Shown piece by piece: positions 32,921 to 42,063 of a stretch of DNA of 64,000 bases. The notes beneath the pieces are model-generated. The model worked only from the letters and a program-made list of their open reading frames with translations, ran no database searches and was not told the DNA's origin. How positions within the stretch are numbered: the first letter of the stretch is position 1; each line of letters begins with the position of its first letter. The stretch is from Streptomyces spiramyceticus (GTDB lineage: Bacteria; Actinomycetota; Actinomycetes; Streptomycetales; Streptomycetaceae): positions 3,116,501 through 3,180,500 of the forward strand of contig NZ_JARBAX010000001.1 in the NCBI RefSeq assembly GCF_028807635.1, written 5' to 3'. Position numbers and translations under genes: made by a program.

Positions 32921-33300
32921 GCCCTCGACCATACGTGGCGAACGCGCGGCCCGGGCCAACGTTCCCCGCCGTTGTCCGGGGGCAGGATCGCCCACGGACA
33001 GGACAGATCGCTGAGCCGGATGCGGCCAGGATGCCCCATCCCTCTGGCCGCCCCCCTGCGAATGCAGGCCCCGAACCGATCAGCCGGCCGGTCCGTGACG
33101 GATCGTGGACGCGATCCAGGCCCGTACCCCGGCCGAACCTTGACGCTTTCCCGTCCGTACGCCGGACGTACCCCGCCGATCACGGGCGCGTGCCTGGCCG
33201 AGCCCGGACGCGCTCCCCCACCAGCGCACAGGCGATCCCGCGCGCTCTCAGATGTGCGCCCCTTCGCACGCACGTGTGCTCCATACGGGAAGATGGATCT
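32921..33300. other. 380-bp divergent spacer
   Basis: Between the LLM oxidoreductase and the HAD gene. An inverted repeat CGTCCG-TACGC-CGGACG lies at 33152-33168, shortly after a TTGACG (33140-33145). The rest is GC-rich without a supported gene. Confidence 0.45.
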
Positions 33301-34170
33301 GTGACCTCAGCTACGGACGCTACCGACCCCCAGCACACCCGCCCGGTCCCGGCCGCCACCACGCGGCTCATCGCGACCGACCTCGACGGCACCCTGTTGC
33401 GCGACGACAAGTCCATGTCGGACCGTACGATCGCAGCGCTCGCCGCCGCCGAGGAGGCCGGTATCGAGGTCTTCTTCGTCACCGGACGCCCGGCCCGCTG
33501 GATGGACGTCGTCAGCGACCATGTCCACGGCCACGGCATGGCGATCTGCGCCAACGGCGCCGCCGTCGTCGACCTGCACGCGGGTGGAAACCTGCTGAAG
33601 GTACGCCCCCTGCCCCGCGAGAACGCCCTCGCTGTCGCCCTCACGCTGCGCGCCGCAGCCCCCGGCACCTCTTTCGCGGTCGAGCTCACCAACGGCATCC
33701 ACTACGAGCCCGGCTACCCGCCCTTCTACCTCGACCCGGGTGCCACCGTCGCCGCCGTCGAGAAGCTGCTCCACGAGGCGGCCCCCGGCTCCGGGACCCC
33801 GGTCATCAAGCTGCTGGCCCACCACGCCGAGCTGTCCCCCGACGACTTCCTCACCCTGGCCCGGGCCACCGCCGGCGACCACGTGTCCATCACCCGGTCC
33901 AGCCCGACCGCCCTGCTGGAGATCAGCGGTTTCGGCGTCTCCAAGGCGAGCACCCTCGCGCAGTGCTGTGCGGAGCGCGGCATCTCGCCCGCCGAGGTCG
34001 TGGCCTTCGGGGACATGCCCAACGACGTGGAGATGCTGACCTGGGCGGGCACGTCGTACGCCATGGGCAACGCGCACCCGGACGTGGTGGCCGCGGCATC
34101 CGGCCGTACGGTCGCGAACAACGACGACGGTGTAGCGGTCGTCATCGAACGAATCCTCGCCAGCCTCTAG
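33301..34170 (+). CDS. HAD-family phosphatase, Cof type (second copy)
   Basis: 289 residues from GTG 33301, with GGGAAG upstream. Motif [12 protein letters not shown], motif II FVTGRPARW, motif III lysine in VSKASTL, motif IV FGDMPNDVEML; cap type IIB. It is related to the HAD gene after serS (same DMPND motif) but clearly distinct. It acts on an unidentified small phosphate ester in the cytoplasm. The 20-residue Thr/Ala-rich head may be non-essential. Confidence 0.9.
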   Translation: MTSATDATDPQHTRPVPAATTRLIATDLDGTLLRDDKSMSDRTIAALAAAEEAGIEVFFVTGRPARWMDVVSDHVHGHGMAICANGAAVVDLHAGGNLLKVRPLPRENALAVALTLRAAAPGTSFAVELTNGIHYEPGYPPFYLDPGATVAAVEKLLHEAAPGSGTPVIKLLAHHAELSPDDFLTLARATAGDHVSITRSSPTALLEISGFGVSKASTLAQCCAERGISPAEVVAFGDMPNDVEMLTWAGTSYAMGNAHPDVVAAASGRTVANNDDGVAVVIERILASL

Positions 34171-34227
34171 CCACGCCAGGGGCTCCCGCCCCAAAGTCCG
34201 AAGCCCAAGCCCTCAAGACCCGCCCGT

Positions 34228-35292
34228 TCAAAACCCCGCCCCGTGCTCGCGCATCCAGCGCGCCGGATCGACGGCCGACCCCATGTGGCGAGTGAGCCGC
34301 ACCTCGAAGTGGAGGTGCGGCCCCGACGAGTTGCCGGTGGTACCGGCCTGCCCGACCCACTGTCCGGTACGCACCAGCTGCCCCTGGTCGACGGTGACGC
34401 CGGCCAGGTGTGCGTACTGCGAGTAGTAGCCGCCCGGGTGCCCGACCACCACCTCGATTCCGAAGGCGCCGCCGCAGGAGACCGAGACGACCCGGCCCGC
34501 GCCGATGGCCCGTACCGGTGTGCCGATGTCCACGGCGAAGTCCTGCCCGGTGTGCCGGCTCTTCCAGCGCGCGCCCTCGCCGCCGAAGCCTGCCGAAAGC
34601 TCGTACTCCTCGACGGGCGTCACCCACGCTCGCGTGGTCGGCTCCTCCCGCTGCTCCAGCCGCACGGCGCCCGCGCAGCGCCCCGCAGCGACACTGCGGT
34701 CCGCCGCACCCTGGAGCTTCCACCGCGCCTCTTCGAGTTTCACAGCGATACCGCGCTTGATCGCCGCCAGCTGGAGAGAACGGGCGTCGAAGTCGCGCCA
34801 GGCGGCAGTCGCCCGCTTCTCGTCCCTGACGAGCCTGCGTTCGGCCCTCTCGGCCCTCTCCAGCAGCCGGGATACGGCCAGATCGGCCTGCCAAGCGAGC
34901 TGTTGACCATTCATCAGGTCCTCCAGATCGTCGGCCAGCAGCAGTTGCGTGGTGTACGTGATGCCTCCGCTTCCGGTGCGGTACTGGGCCCGGGCGACTT
35001 GCCCCACGTCCGCGTGCAGCGCCTCGACCTCGCGCCGTTCCGCCTCCAGCAGCCGTTCCAGCCGGCGGGCCTTCATCCGCTGGGTCTTCGCTGCGAGCCT
35101 GCCCAGCTCGTACGTCTGCGAGGCCTGCGCCGCTTCCTCGTACAGCCGGGCGACCTCGGCGCTGATGGCGGGGCCGTCGGAGGAACTGTCACGCACGGCG
35201 ACAGCGGCGGCGGGAGCGGGGAGGCAGAAGAGCACGCACAGGAGGGCGCACAGCACCGGCACGGGGGGCCATAGGCAGGGTCCGCGGCGCAT
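34228..35292 (-). CDS. Secreted M23 peptidase with coiled-coil domain (EnvC/NlpD-like)
   Basis: 354 residues if started at ATG 35292 (ATG 35322 also possible). A signal peptide (PPVPVLCALLCVLFCLPAPAAA) leads to a coiled coil (about 40-215) and a C-terminal LytM/M23 domain with zinc ligands in SRHTGQDFAVD and HLHFEVR. M23 enzymes cut peptidoglycan cross-bridges; the coiled coil suggests regulation by partner proteins at division or branching sites. Ends in RWMREHGAGF. Confidence 0.87.
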   Translation of the reverse strand: MRRGPCLWPPVPVLCALLCVLFCLPAPAAAVAVRDSSSDGPAISAEVARLYEEAAQASQTYELGRLAAKTQRMKARRLERLLEAERREVEALHADVGQVARAQYRTGSGGITYTTQLLLADDLEDLMNGQQLAWQADLAVSRLLERAERAERRLVRDEKRATAAWRDFDARSLQLAAIKRGIAVKLEEARWKLQGAADRSVAAGRCAGAVRLEQREEPTTRAWVTPVEEYELSAGFGGEGARWKSRHTGQDFAVDIGTPVRAIGAGRVVSVSCGGAFGIEVVVGHPGGYYSQYAHLAGVTVDQGQLVRTGQWVGQAGTTGNSSGPHLHFEVRLTRHMGSAVDPARWMREHGAGF

Positions 35293-35423
35293 TGGTCCGA
35301 AGTGCAGTGGTCCGAGGCGCATTGACGGATCGTGGCCCGGCCGCACCACGATTCCCCGTACCGAGGTGGCGCCACCGGGGTGTCGTCCCGCCATCCGGCG
35401 TACCGGCACACCCTGCGCCGGGC

Positions 35424-37157
35424 CTAGAGCGGCGCCTCCCACACGACCGTCGTGCCGCCGCCGTCCGGTCCGATCCCAGGCCCGCACTCGCTGGTCCCGC
35501 CCAGCGACTCGGCCCGCCGCTTGAGGTTGCGCAGACCGCTGCGCCGACCGCCCTCCGGAATGCCCACCCCGTCGTCGGCGACCGACAGCCGCACCCCGTG
35601 TCTGCCGTCAGCGAGTTCGGCGGTGGCGTCGACGACGACTTCGATGCGGGACGCCTGTGCGTGCCGGAAGGCGTTGGACAGCGTCTCGCGCAGCGCCGCG
35701 ATGAGGTTCTTGCCGGTGAGCTCGCCGACCAGCGCGTCGACCGGGCCGACGAAGCGGTGCGCGGGCTTGAAGCCCAGCGGCACGGCAGCCATGTTGATCT
35801 CCCGCAGTACGCGCGTACGCAGTCCCGAAGGCGCCTCGGCCGGACCCTGCTGGAGCGCGAAGATGGCCGTACGGATCTCCTGGATCGTCACGTCCAGTTC
35901 GTCGACCGCCTTGCCCACACCCGACCGCACCTCGGGCACGACCGACCTGCGCTGCGCGCTCTCCAGCATCATCCCCGTGGCGAACAGCCGCTGGATCACG
36001 AGATCGTGCAGATCGCGGGCGATCCGGTCGCGGTCCTCGTACACGGCGAGCCGCTCCCGGTCCCGCTGCGCCTCCGCCATCATCAGTGCGAGCGCCGCCT
36101 GGGACGCGAACTGGGTGGCCAGCGTCCTCTCCGCCTCTGTGAAGAGCTTCGCGCCACGCGCGCGCGGCGTGGCGAGTGCGCCGAGCACCCGGCCGCCACT
36201 GTGCAGTGGCAGCAGCATGCTCGGCCCGTACTGCTTCGCGAGCCTGGTGCTCATGCGCTGGTCGCTCGCCGAGTCGGCGACGAAGACCGCCTCGCCGTCG
36301 AGGAGCCGCCCCACGACCGGACTCTCCGGCGGGATGACCACACCCAGCGACTCGGCCGGATCGTCGGCCGAGACGGCGACGATCTCCAGGCCGCCCTCTT
36401 CGGCGGGCAGCAGCACCATCCCGGCGGCCGAATCGGCAAGCCGACGTGCCTGTTCCGCTACGACCGTGAGGGCTTTGTCAGCGTCGCCGCCCGCCAGCAG
36501 CGCGGTCGTGACGGCGACGGACCCGTCGATCCAGCGCTCACGCTGCCGCGCCGCCTCGTACAGCCGGGCATTGCCGATGGCAATCCCGGCCTCCGTGGCA
36601 AGTACCCGGACCATGTGCAGGTCGTAGTCGTTGAACTCTGCCCCGCCACTCTTCTCCGCCAGATAGAGATTGCCGAAGATCTCTCCCTGTACGCGGACAG
36701 GGACCCCCAAAAAGGACCGCATGGGGGGATGGTGCGCGGGAAATCCGGCAAAGCGCGGGTCGGTCGTCAGGTCGTCGAGGAGCACGGATTCAGGGTGCTG
36801 GATCAGCGCGCCGAGCAGCCCCTTGCGGCCGTCGGGCAGCCGCCCGATCAGTGCCGCCTGGTCCTCGGTGACTCCGTACGTCACGAAGTCGGAGAGGCCG
36901 TCGCCCTCCTCGTCGATGACGCCGATCGCCGCGTACCGAGCGTCTGCGAGCTCTGCCGCGGTCTCGCAAATCCGGTCGAGGGTGGAGTGCAGCTCCAGGC
37001 CGGTGCCGACGGAACGCATGGCCTCGAGCAGCTGGGGCACGCGGGCGGTGAGTTCGGTGGAGAGCCCCTGCAGGCTGCGGGTCGCCTGCGTCGCGGCTTC
37101 GAGAAGGCCCCTCGGATCATCTCGATCGCCCGGTTCCCGCGCGTCCTCCACTGACAT
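35424..37157 (-). CDS. DevS/DosS-like sensor histidine kinase (GAF-GAF-HisKA_3-HATPase)
   Basis: 577 residues. GAF-A spans about 50-200, GAF-B 210-360. The HisKA_3 dimerisation helix has RDLHDLVIQR with phospho-acceptor H384, and HATPase_c has ETLSNAFRHAQ and VADDGVGIPEGG. H143 in AHHPPMRSFLGVPV aligns by eye with the haem-ligating histidine of mycobacterial DevS GAF-A, so haem-based O2/redox sensing is plausible. No response regulator is adjacent. From memory, the S. coelicolor kinase at this locus can phosphorylate the unlinked DevR-like regulator. The neighbouring cyd genes fit an oxygen-related role. Confidence 0.9.
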   Translation of the reverse strand: MSVEDAREPGDRDDPRGLLEAATQATRSLQGLSTELTARVPQLLEAMRSVGTGLELHSTLDRICETAAELADARYAAIGVIDEEGDGLSDFVTYGVTEDQAALIGRLPDGRKGLLGALIQHPESVLLDDLTTDPRFAGFPAHHPPMRSFLGVPVRVQGEIFGNLYLAEKSGGAEFNDYDLHMVRVLATEAGIAIGNARLYEAARQRERWIDGSVAVTTALLAGGDADKALTVVAEQARRLADSAAGMVLLPAEEGGLEIVAVSADDPAESLGVVIPPESPVVGRLLDGEAVFVADSASDQRMSTRLAKQYGPSMLLPLHSGGRVLGALATPRARGAKLFTEAERTLATQFASQAALALMMAEAQRDRERLAVYEDRDRIARDLHDLVIQRLFATGMMLESAQRRSVVPEVRSGVGKAVDELDVTIQEIRTAIFALQQGPAEAPSGLRTRVLREINMAAVPLGFKPAHRFVGPVDALVGELTGKNLIAALRETLSNAFRHAQASRIEVVVDATAELADGRHGVRLSVADDGVGIPEGGRRSGLRNLKRRAESLGGTSECGPGIGPDGGGTTVVWEAPL

Positions 37158-37182
37158 GCCCCTGAGCCTAGTTAGTCCTATT

Positions 37183-40100
37183 TCAGGTGGAAAGTCGGGC
37201 GTCGAGCGGCTCCGCCTCCCGCTCGCGCGCCAGCATCCGCCGCAGCGGCCCCTCCTCCGCCACGAGTTCCGCGTATGCGCCCCGCTGTACGGCGTGACCG
37301 TCGTCCAGCACGATCACCTCGTCCACGGCCTCCAGGCCCTGGAGCCGGTGCGTGATGATCAGCGTCGTACGCCCCTCGGTCGCCCTCAGCAGGTCGGCCG
37401 TCAGCGCGTCCGCCGTCGCCAGGTCCAAGTGCTCGGCGGGCTCGTCGAGTACGAGCACCGGGAAGTCGGCCAGCAGAGCGCGCGCCAGCGCGAGCCGCTG
37501 GCGCTGGCCGCCCGACAGCCGGGCGCCGTGTTCGCCGACGAGCGTGTCGAGGCCGTCGGGCAGCGCGTCGACCCAGGTCAGCAAGCGGGCGGCGGCGAGT
37601 GCGTCCCTCAGCTGCTCCTCAGTGGCATCGGTCCGGGCCAGCCGGAGATTCTCGCGCACGGAGCTGTCGAAGATGTGCGCGTCCTGCGCGCACAGGCCGA
37701 CGAGCCGCCGCACGTCGTCCCCGTCGAGCTCGGTCACGTCCGTACCGCCGAGCGTGTACGTCCCGACCCGCGCATCCAGGAAGCGCAGCAGCACCTGCGC
37801 GAGCGTCGTCTTCCCGGCCCCGGAGGCCCCGACCACAGCGATGCGCCGACCCGCCTCCAGCGTCAGATCGAAGCCCGCCAGCGCGTCGCGCTCCTGCCCG
37901 GCGTATCGGGCGGCCAGCCCCCGTACCTCCAACGGGAACGGCGACGCGGGCCCCGCGGCGGGCGTCTCGGGCTCGTGCACCGGCACCGGCGCATCCAGCA
38001 CCTCGTACACCCGCTCCGCGCTCCGCTTGACCCGCTGCCGGTACTGCACCGCGAGCGGAAGCCCGATGACGGCTTCGAAGGCGGCGAGCGGGGTCAGTAC
38101 GACCACTGCCAGCGTCACGCCCGAGAGCCGCCCGTCCTGCACCGCCTGCACCCCGGCCAGGGCGGCGAACACGACGGTCAGCCCGCAGGCCAGCGCGGAG
38201 AGGCCGCCGCCGAGCGCGGTGGCGGTGGCGGCCCGCGAGGCGATCCGCGTCAGCACGCCGTCCGCCTCCCGTACGTCCTGTGTACGTCGCTTCAGCGCGC
38301 CCGCGACGGTCAACTCGGCCGTACCGCCCAGCAGATCGGCGACCCGCGTCGCCAGCACCCCACGGGCGGGCGCCAACTGCCGCTCGGCCCGCCGGGCACA
38401 GGCGCCGCTCACCCACGGCACGCCCACCCCGGCGACGACCAGCCCGACGGCGAGAACGGCACCGGCCTCGGGCAGCAGCCAAGCGGTGAACCCGACGGCC
38501 CCTGCACCGACGACCACCGCTGTCCCGGCCGGCAGCAACCAGCGCAGCCAGTAGTCCTGAAGGGCGTCCACATCCGCGACGAGCCGGGACAACAGGTCCC
38601 CGCGCCGGGTCTCACGCAGCCCGGCGGGCGCGATCCGCTCCAGCCTGCGGTACACCGCGACCCGCAGTTCCGCGAGCATCCGCAGCACCGCATCGTGCGA
38701 CACGAGCCGCTCGGCGTACCTGAAGACGGCCCGCCCGATTCCGAAGGCCCGGGTCGCGGTGACGGCGACCATCAGATAGAGCACGGGCGGCTGTTCGGAC
38801 GCCCGCGAGATCAACCACCCGGACACGGCCATGAGCCCCACGGCCGACCCAAGCGCCAGGCTCCCCAGCAGAAGCGCGAGCCCGATCCGCCCCCGCAGCT
38901 CCCCGGCAGCCATCCGTACACGCCGAAGAACGCCCGTGCGGTCCCGCGGAGTTGACGACGCCCGCGCCGCAACGGGCACAGCGGCGCCCTCCTGTTCTAC
39001 GTCGGGGGACGTCCCGACGGGAGGGCCACTCGCCATGGCCGGGGAGAGACCCGCCCCGTCCGCCGCCGAAGGCGACGGCCGCGACGGCCGCCCAGCAAGG
39101 GGCACACCAACCAGGCCCCCGACCGGCGGGCGGCTGGGGAGCTCCCCGGCCACACCCACCGCAGACGAACCCTGCCCCACCACGGACAGAGGGTCAGCCA
39201 AGACTTCTTCAGCAGCCAGGCCGGTGGGAAGTGCCCCCGCCCGGGAGGGACGCAAATCCCCCGCCTTACCCGCCGTGGACGACGCCTGCCGCGCCACGGG
39301 CACAGAGTCGCCAACCAGGCCCCCTTCAGCAGCCGCACCGGTGGGAACCCCTCCCGCCCCAGAGGCACGCTCATCCCCCGCCTCACAGTGGCGGGAAAGC
39401 TCCACCACCCGGTCCGCGACGGCCAGCAGCGCCGGCCGGTGCACAACCAGCACCACCGTGCGCCCCGCCGCCAGCCTCCGTACCGCATCGACGATGCCCG
39501 CTTCGGTCTCGCCGTCGAGGTTCGCCGTCGGCTCGTCGAGGAACAGCAGGGGTCGGTCGGCGAGGAACGCCCTTGCCAGAGCGAGCCGTTGGCGCTGCCC
39601 CGCCGAAATTCCCGCGCCGTCCTCCCCGAGCCTCGTCTCGACACCCTGGGGCAGAGCGGCCACGAAGTCGTACGCCCCCGCGTCCCGCAAAGCCGCGGCC
39701 ACCGCAGCGTCGTCGGCGTCCGGCCGCGCCAGCCGTACGTTCTCGGCGATCGTCCCCGCGAAGAGGTGCGGCCGCTGTGGCACCCACGCGATCCGCTCCC
39801 GCCACCGCTCCTTGGAGACAGTCGCCAGATCCACCGCTCCAAGGCCGTCCCCGACCAGTACCCGGCCCTCGTCCACCGGCGCGAAGCCCAGCAGCACGTT
39901 CAGCAGCGTGGTCTTGCCGACCCCGCTCGGCCCGACGGCGGCGACCGTCTCACCTTCCCCGACGACCAGCGAGGCCGAGTCGAGCGAAGGCTCGGTCCGC
40001 CCCGCATGCCGGACTGTCACGCCCTCGACCCGCAGTGAACCGGTGGGAGCGTCCCCCGTGCCGTCCGCCGGGGGCTCCGTTTCCAGAACCTCGAAGATCT

Positions 40101-41037
40101 CCTCCGCGGCGGACAGTCCCTCCGCCGCCGCGTGGAACTGCGCCCCCACCTGCCGCAGCGGCAGATACGCCTCGGGCGCCAGCACCAGAATCACCAGACC
40201 CGTGTACAGATCCAGGTCCCCATGCACGAGCCGCATGCCGATACCGACCGCCACCAGCGCCACGGACAGCGTCGCCAGCAGCTCCAGCGCGAACGACGAC
40301 AGGAACGCGATGCGCAGCGTCCGCAGGGTGGCCCGCCGGTACTCGGCCGTGATCGACCGGATCGACTCGGCCTGCGCCTTCGCCCGGCCGAAGACCTTGA
40401 GCGTGGGCAGCCCGGCGACCACGTCCAGGAAGTGGCCGGACAGCCGCGAAAGCAGCCGCCACTGGCGGTCCATCCTGGCCTGGGTCGCCCAGCCGATGAG
40501 GATCATGAAGATCGGGATGAGCGGCAGGGTCACCACGATCACCGCCGCCGAAATCCAGTCCTCGGTGACGATCCGCGCGAGCACCGCTACAGGCACGACC
40601 ACCGCGAGCCCGAGCTGCGGCAAGTACCGCGAGAAGTAGTCGTCCAGCGCGTAGACGCCCCGCGTCGCCAGCGCCACCAGCGAACCGACCCTCTGTCCGC
40701 TCAGCCACCCGGGCCCCAGCTCGACGGCCCGCTCAAGCAGCCGTCCCCGCAGCTCCGACTTGACCGCCGCGCTCGCCCGGTGCGCCGCGAGTTCGGTCAG
40801 CCAGGACACCAGGCCCCGCCCCAGGGCGACACCCGCCAGCAGGAGCAGCGGCGTACGCAGCTCCGTACCGTCCATCCCCCGCTGGAACGAGCCGACCACC
40901 ACCTCGGCGATAAGCATCGCCTGGGCGACGACCAGGCCCGCGCCGGCAAGCCCGAGAACCACCACCGCCCCCAGGAAGAGGCGGGTGGCGCGGGCGTACC
41001 GGAGCAGACGCGGGTCGATCGGTTTCACGTGAAACAT
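37183..41037 (-). CDS. cydDC: Fused CydD-CydC thiol/haem ABC exporter for cytochrome bd assembly
   Basis: 1284 residues, two complete ABC exporter halves in one chain. CydD part about 1-550: six helices, Walker A GPSGVGKTT, signature ISAGQRQR. CydC part about 700-1284: Walker A GASGAGKTT, signature LSGGQRQR, H-loop ITHRL. CydDC exports cysteine/glutathione-type thiols needed to mature cytochrome bd. The halves are joined by a 150-residue linker (551-702) built of roughly 38-residue imperfect repeats. A parS site is written into codons 1-5 (MFHVK). It starts 6 bases after cydB. Confidence 0.94.
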   Translation of the reverse strand: MFHVKPIDPRLLRYARATRLFLGAVVVLGLAGAGLVVAQAMLIAEVVVGSFQRGMDGTELRTPLLLLAGVALGRGLVSWLTELAAHRASAAVKSELRGRLLERAVELGPGWLSGQRVGSLVALATRGVYALDDYFSRYLPQLGLAVVVPVAVLARIVTEDWISAAVIVVTLPLIPIFMILIGWATQARMDRQWRLLSRLSGHFLDVVAGLPTLKVFGRAKAQAESIRSITAEYRRATLRTLRIAFLSSFALELLATLSVALVAVGIGMRLVHGDLDLYTGLVILVLAPEAYLPLRQVGAQFHAAAEGLSAAEEIFEVLETEPPADGTGDAPTGSLRVEGVTVRHAGRTEPSLDSASLVVGEGETVAAVGPSGVGKTTLLNVLLGFAPVDEGRVLVGDGLGAVDLATVSKERWRERIAWVPQRPHLFAGTIAENVRLARPDADDAAVAAALRDAGAYDFVAALPQGVETRLGEDGAGISAGQRQRLALARAFLADRPLLFLDEPTANLDGETEAGIVDAVRRLAAGRTVVLVVHRPALLAVADRVVELSRHCEAGDERASGAGGVPTGAAAEGGLVGDSVPVARQASSTAGKAGDLRPSRAGALPTGLAAEEVLADPLSVVGQGSSAVGVAGELPSRPPVGGLVGVPLAGRPSRPSPSAADGAGLSPAMASGPPVGTSPDVEQEGAAVPVAARASSTPRDRTGVLRRVRMAAGELRGRIGLALLLGSLALGSAVGLMAVSGWLISRASEQPPVLYLMVAVTATRAFGIGRAVFRYAERLVSHDAVLRMLAELRVAVYRRLERIAPAGLRETRRGDLLSRLVADVDALQDYWLRWLLPAGTAVVVGAGAVGFTAWLLPEAGAVLAVGLVVAGVGVPWVSGACARRAERQLAPARGVLATRVADLLGGTAELTVAGALKRRTQDVREADGVLTRIASRAATATALGGGLSALACGLTVVFAALAGVQAVQDGRLSGVTLAVVVLTPLAAFEAVIGLPLAVQYRQRVKRSAERVYEVLDAPVPVHEPETPAAGPASPFPLEVRGLAARYAGQERDALAGFDLTLEAGRRIAVVGASGAGKTTLAQVLLRFLDARVGTYTLGGTDVTELDGDDVRRLVGLCAQDAHIFDSSVRENLRLARTDATEEQLRDALAAARLLTWVDALPDGLDTLVGEHGARLSGGQRQRLALARALLADFPVLVLDEPAEHLDLATADALTADLLRATEGRTTLIITHRLQGLEAVDEVIVLDDGHAVQRGAYAELVAEEGPLRRMLAREREAEPLDARLST
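38932..39387 (-). repeat. Imperfect tandem repeats encoding the CydDC linker
   Basis: Two units of about 38 codons (near 39160-39275 and 39276-39390) share TTCAGCAGCC, CCGGTGGGAA and ATCCCCCGCCT; a third decayed unit lies to the left. The protein units start AGDERASGAGGVPTG and AGDLRPSRAGALPTG. The reading frame is intact. Confidence 0.65.
41022..41035. promoter_or_regulatory. parS: parS site inside the cydDC start
   Basis: GTTTCACGTGAAAC, perfect, covering the first codons of cydDC (ATG-TTT-CAC-GTG-AAA). ParB spreading from here would cover the cyd operon. Confidence 0.92.
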
Positions 41038-41043
41038 CCCCCA

Positions 41044-42045
41044 CTAATGCGCATCGGCGATGTGCTGCGTACCGATCCGCTTACGGAACACCCAGTACGT
41101 CCAGCCCTGGTACAGGAGCACCACCGGCGTGGCGATCCCCGCGCACCAGGTCATGATCTTCAAGGTGTACGGCGTGGAAGACGCGTTGGTGACCGTAAGG
41201 CTCCACGCGTCATTCAGCGAAGACGGCATGACGTTCGGGAAAAGGGTCAGGAAGAGCATCGCAACCGCGGCCACGATGGTCACCCCCGAGAGTGCGAAGG
41301 CCCACCCTTCGCGCCCCGCCGCCGTGAAAGCGACGGCCGCGACCAGCGCCAGCACCGCCACGGTCATCGCGACAAAGCTCTCGGCGTCGCCGTTGTCCTT
41401 CTGCGTCCACAGCAGGAAGACGAGCGCCAGCGCCGCGGTGACCGCGCCGAGCTTCAGCGCCAGGCTGCGCGCCCGCTCGCGGATGTCGCCGAGCGTCTTG
41501 AGCCCCGCGAACACCGCGCCGTGGAAGGTGAAGAGGGTCAGCGTGACAAGCCCGCCCAGGAGCGCGTACGGGTTCAGCAGGTCCCAGAGGTTGCCGACGT
41601 ACTCCATCTCCGCGTCGATCTTCACGCCGCGCACGATGTTGGCGAAGGCAACGCCCCACAGGAAGGCCGGCAGCAGCGAAGTCCAGAAGATCGCGTGCTC
41701 CCAGTTGGTCTGCCAGCGCTCCTCGTTCCGCTTGGCCCGGTACTCGAACGCGACGCCGCGCACGATCAGGCACAGCAGGATGAGCAGCAGCGGCAGATAG
41801 AACCCGGAGAAAAGGGTGGCGTACCAGTCGGGGAAGGCGGCGAAGGTCGCACCGCCGGCGCTCAGCAGCCACACCTCGTTGCCGTCCCAGACGGGCCCGA
41901 TGGTGTTGATGAGGACCCGCCGCTCCTTGCGGTCACGGGCGAGCAGCTTCGTCAGGACACCGATCCCGAAGTCGAAGCCTTCCAGGAAGAAGTAGCCGGT
42001 CCAGAGAACGGCGATGAGTACGAACCAGACGTCGTGGAGTTCCAT
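41044..42045 (-). CDS. cydB: Cytochrome bd quinol oxidase subunit II
   Basis: 333 residues. CydB pairs with CydA in the membrane oxidase that reduces O2 with high affinity. The N-terminus MELHDVWFVLIAVLWTGYFF and LEGFDFGIGVL are hallmark sequences, followed by GPVWDGNEVWLLSAGGA; eight or nine helices are evident. It starts 18 bases downstream of cydA and precedes cydDC by 6 bases, all in one operon under the Rex operator. Confidence 0.96.
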   Translation of the reverse strand: MELHDVWFVLIAVLWTGYFFLEGFDFGIGVLTKLLARDRKERRVLINTIGPVWDGNEVWLLSAGGATFAAFPDWYATLFSGFYLPLLLILLCLIVRGVAFEYRAKRNEERWQTNWEHAIFWTSLLPAFLWGVAFANIVRGVKIDAEMEYVGNLWDLLNPYALLGGLVTLTLFTFHGAVFAGLKTLGDIRERARSLALKLGAVTAALALVFLLWTQKDNGDAESFVAMTVAVLALVAAVAFTAAGREGWAFALSGVTIVAAVAMLFLTLFPNVMPSSLNDAWSLTVTNASSTPYTLKIMTWCAGIATPVVLLYQGWTYWVFRKRIGTQHIADAH

Positions 42046-42063
42046 ACCTCAGCTCCTCAGTCC

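Noticed and set aside
38932..39387. Possible insertion element or intein between the CydD and CydC halves
   Set aside because: Low-complexity in-frame repeats without transposase, splicing motifs or terminal inverted repeats; a fused linker explains it.
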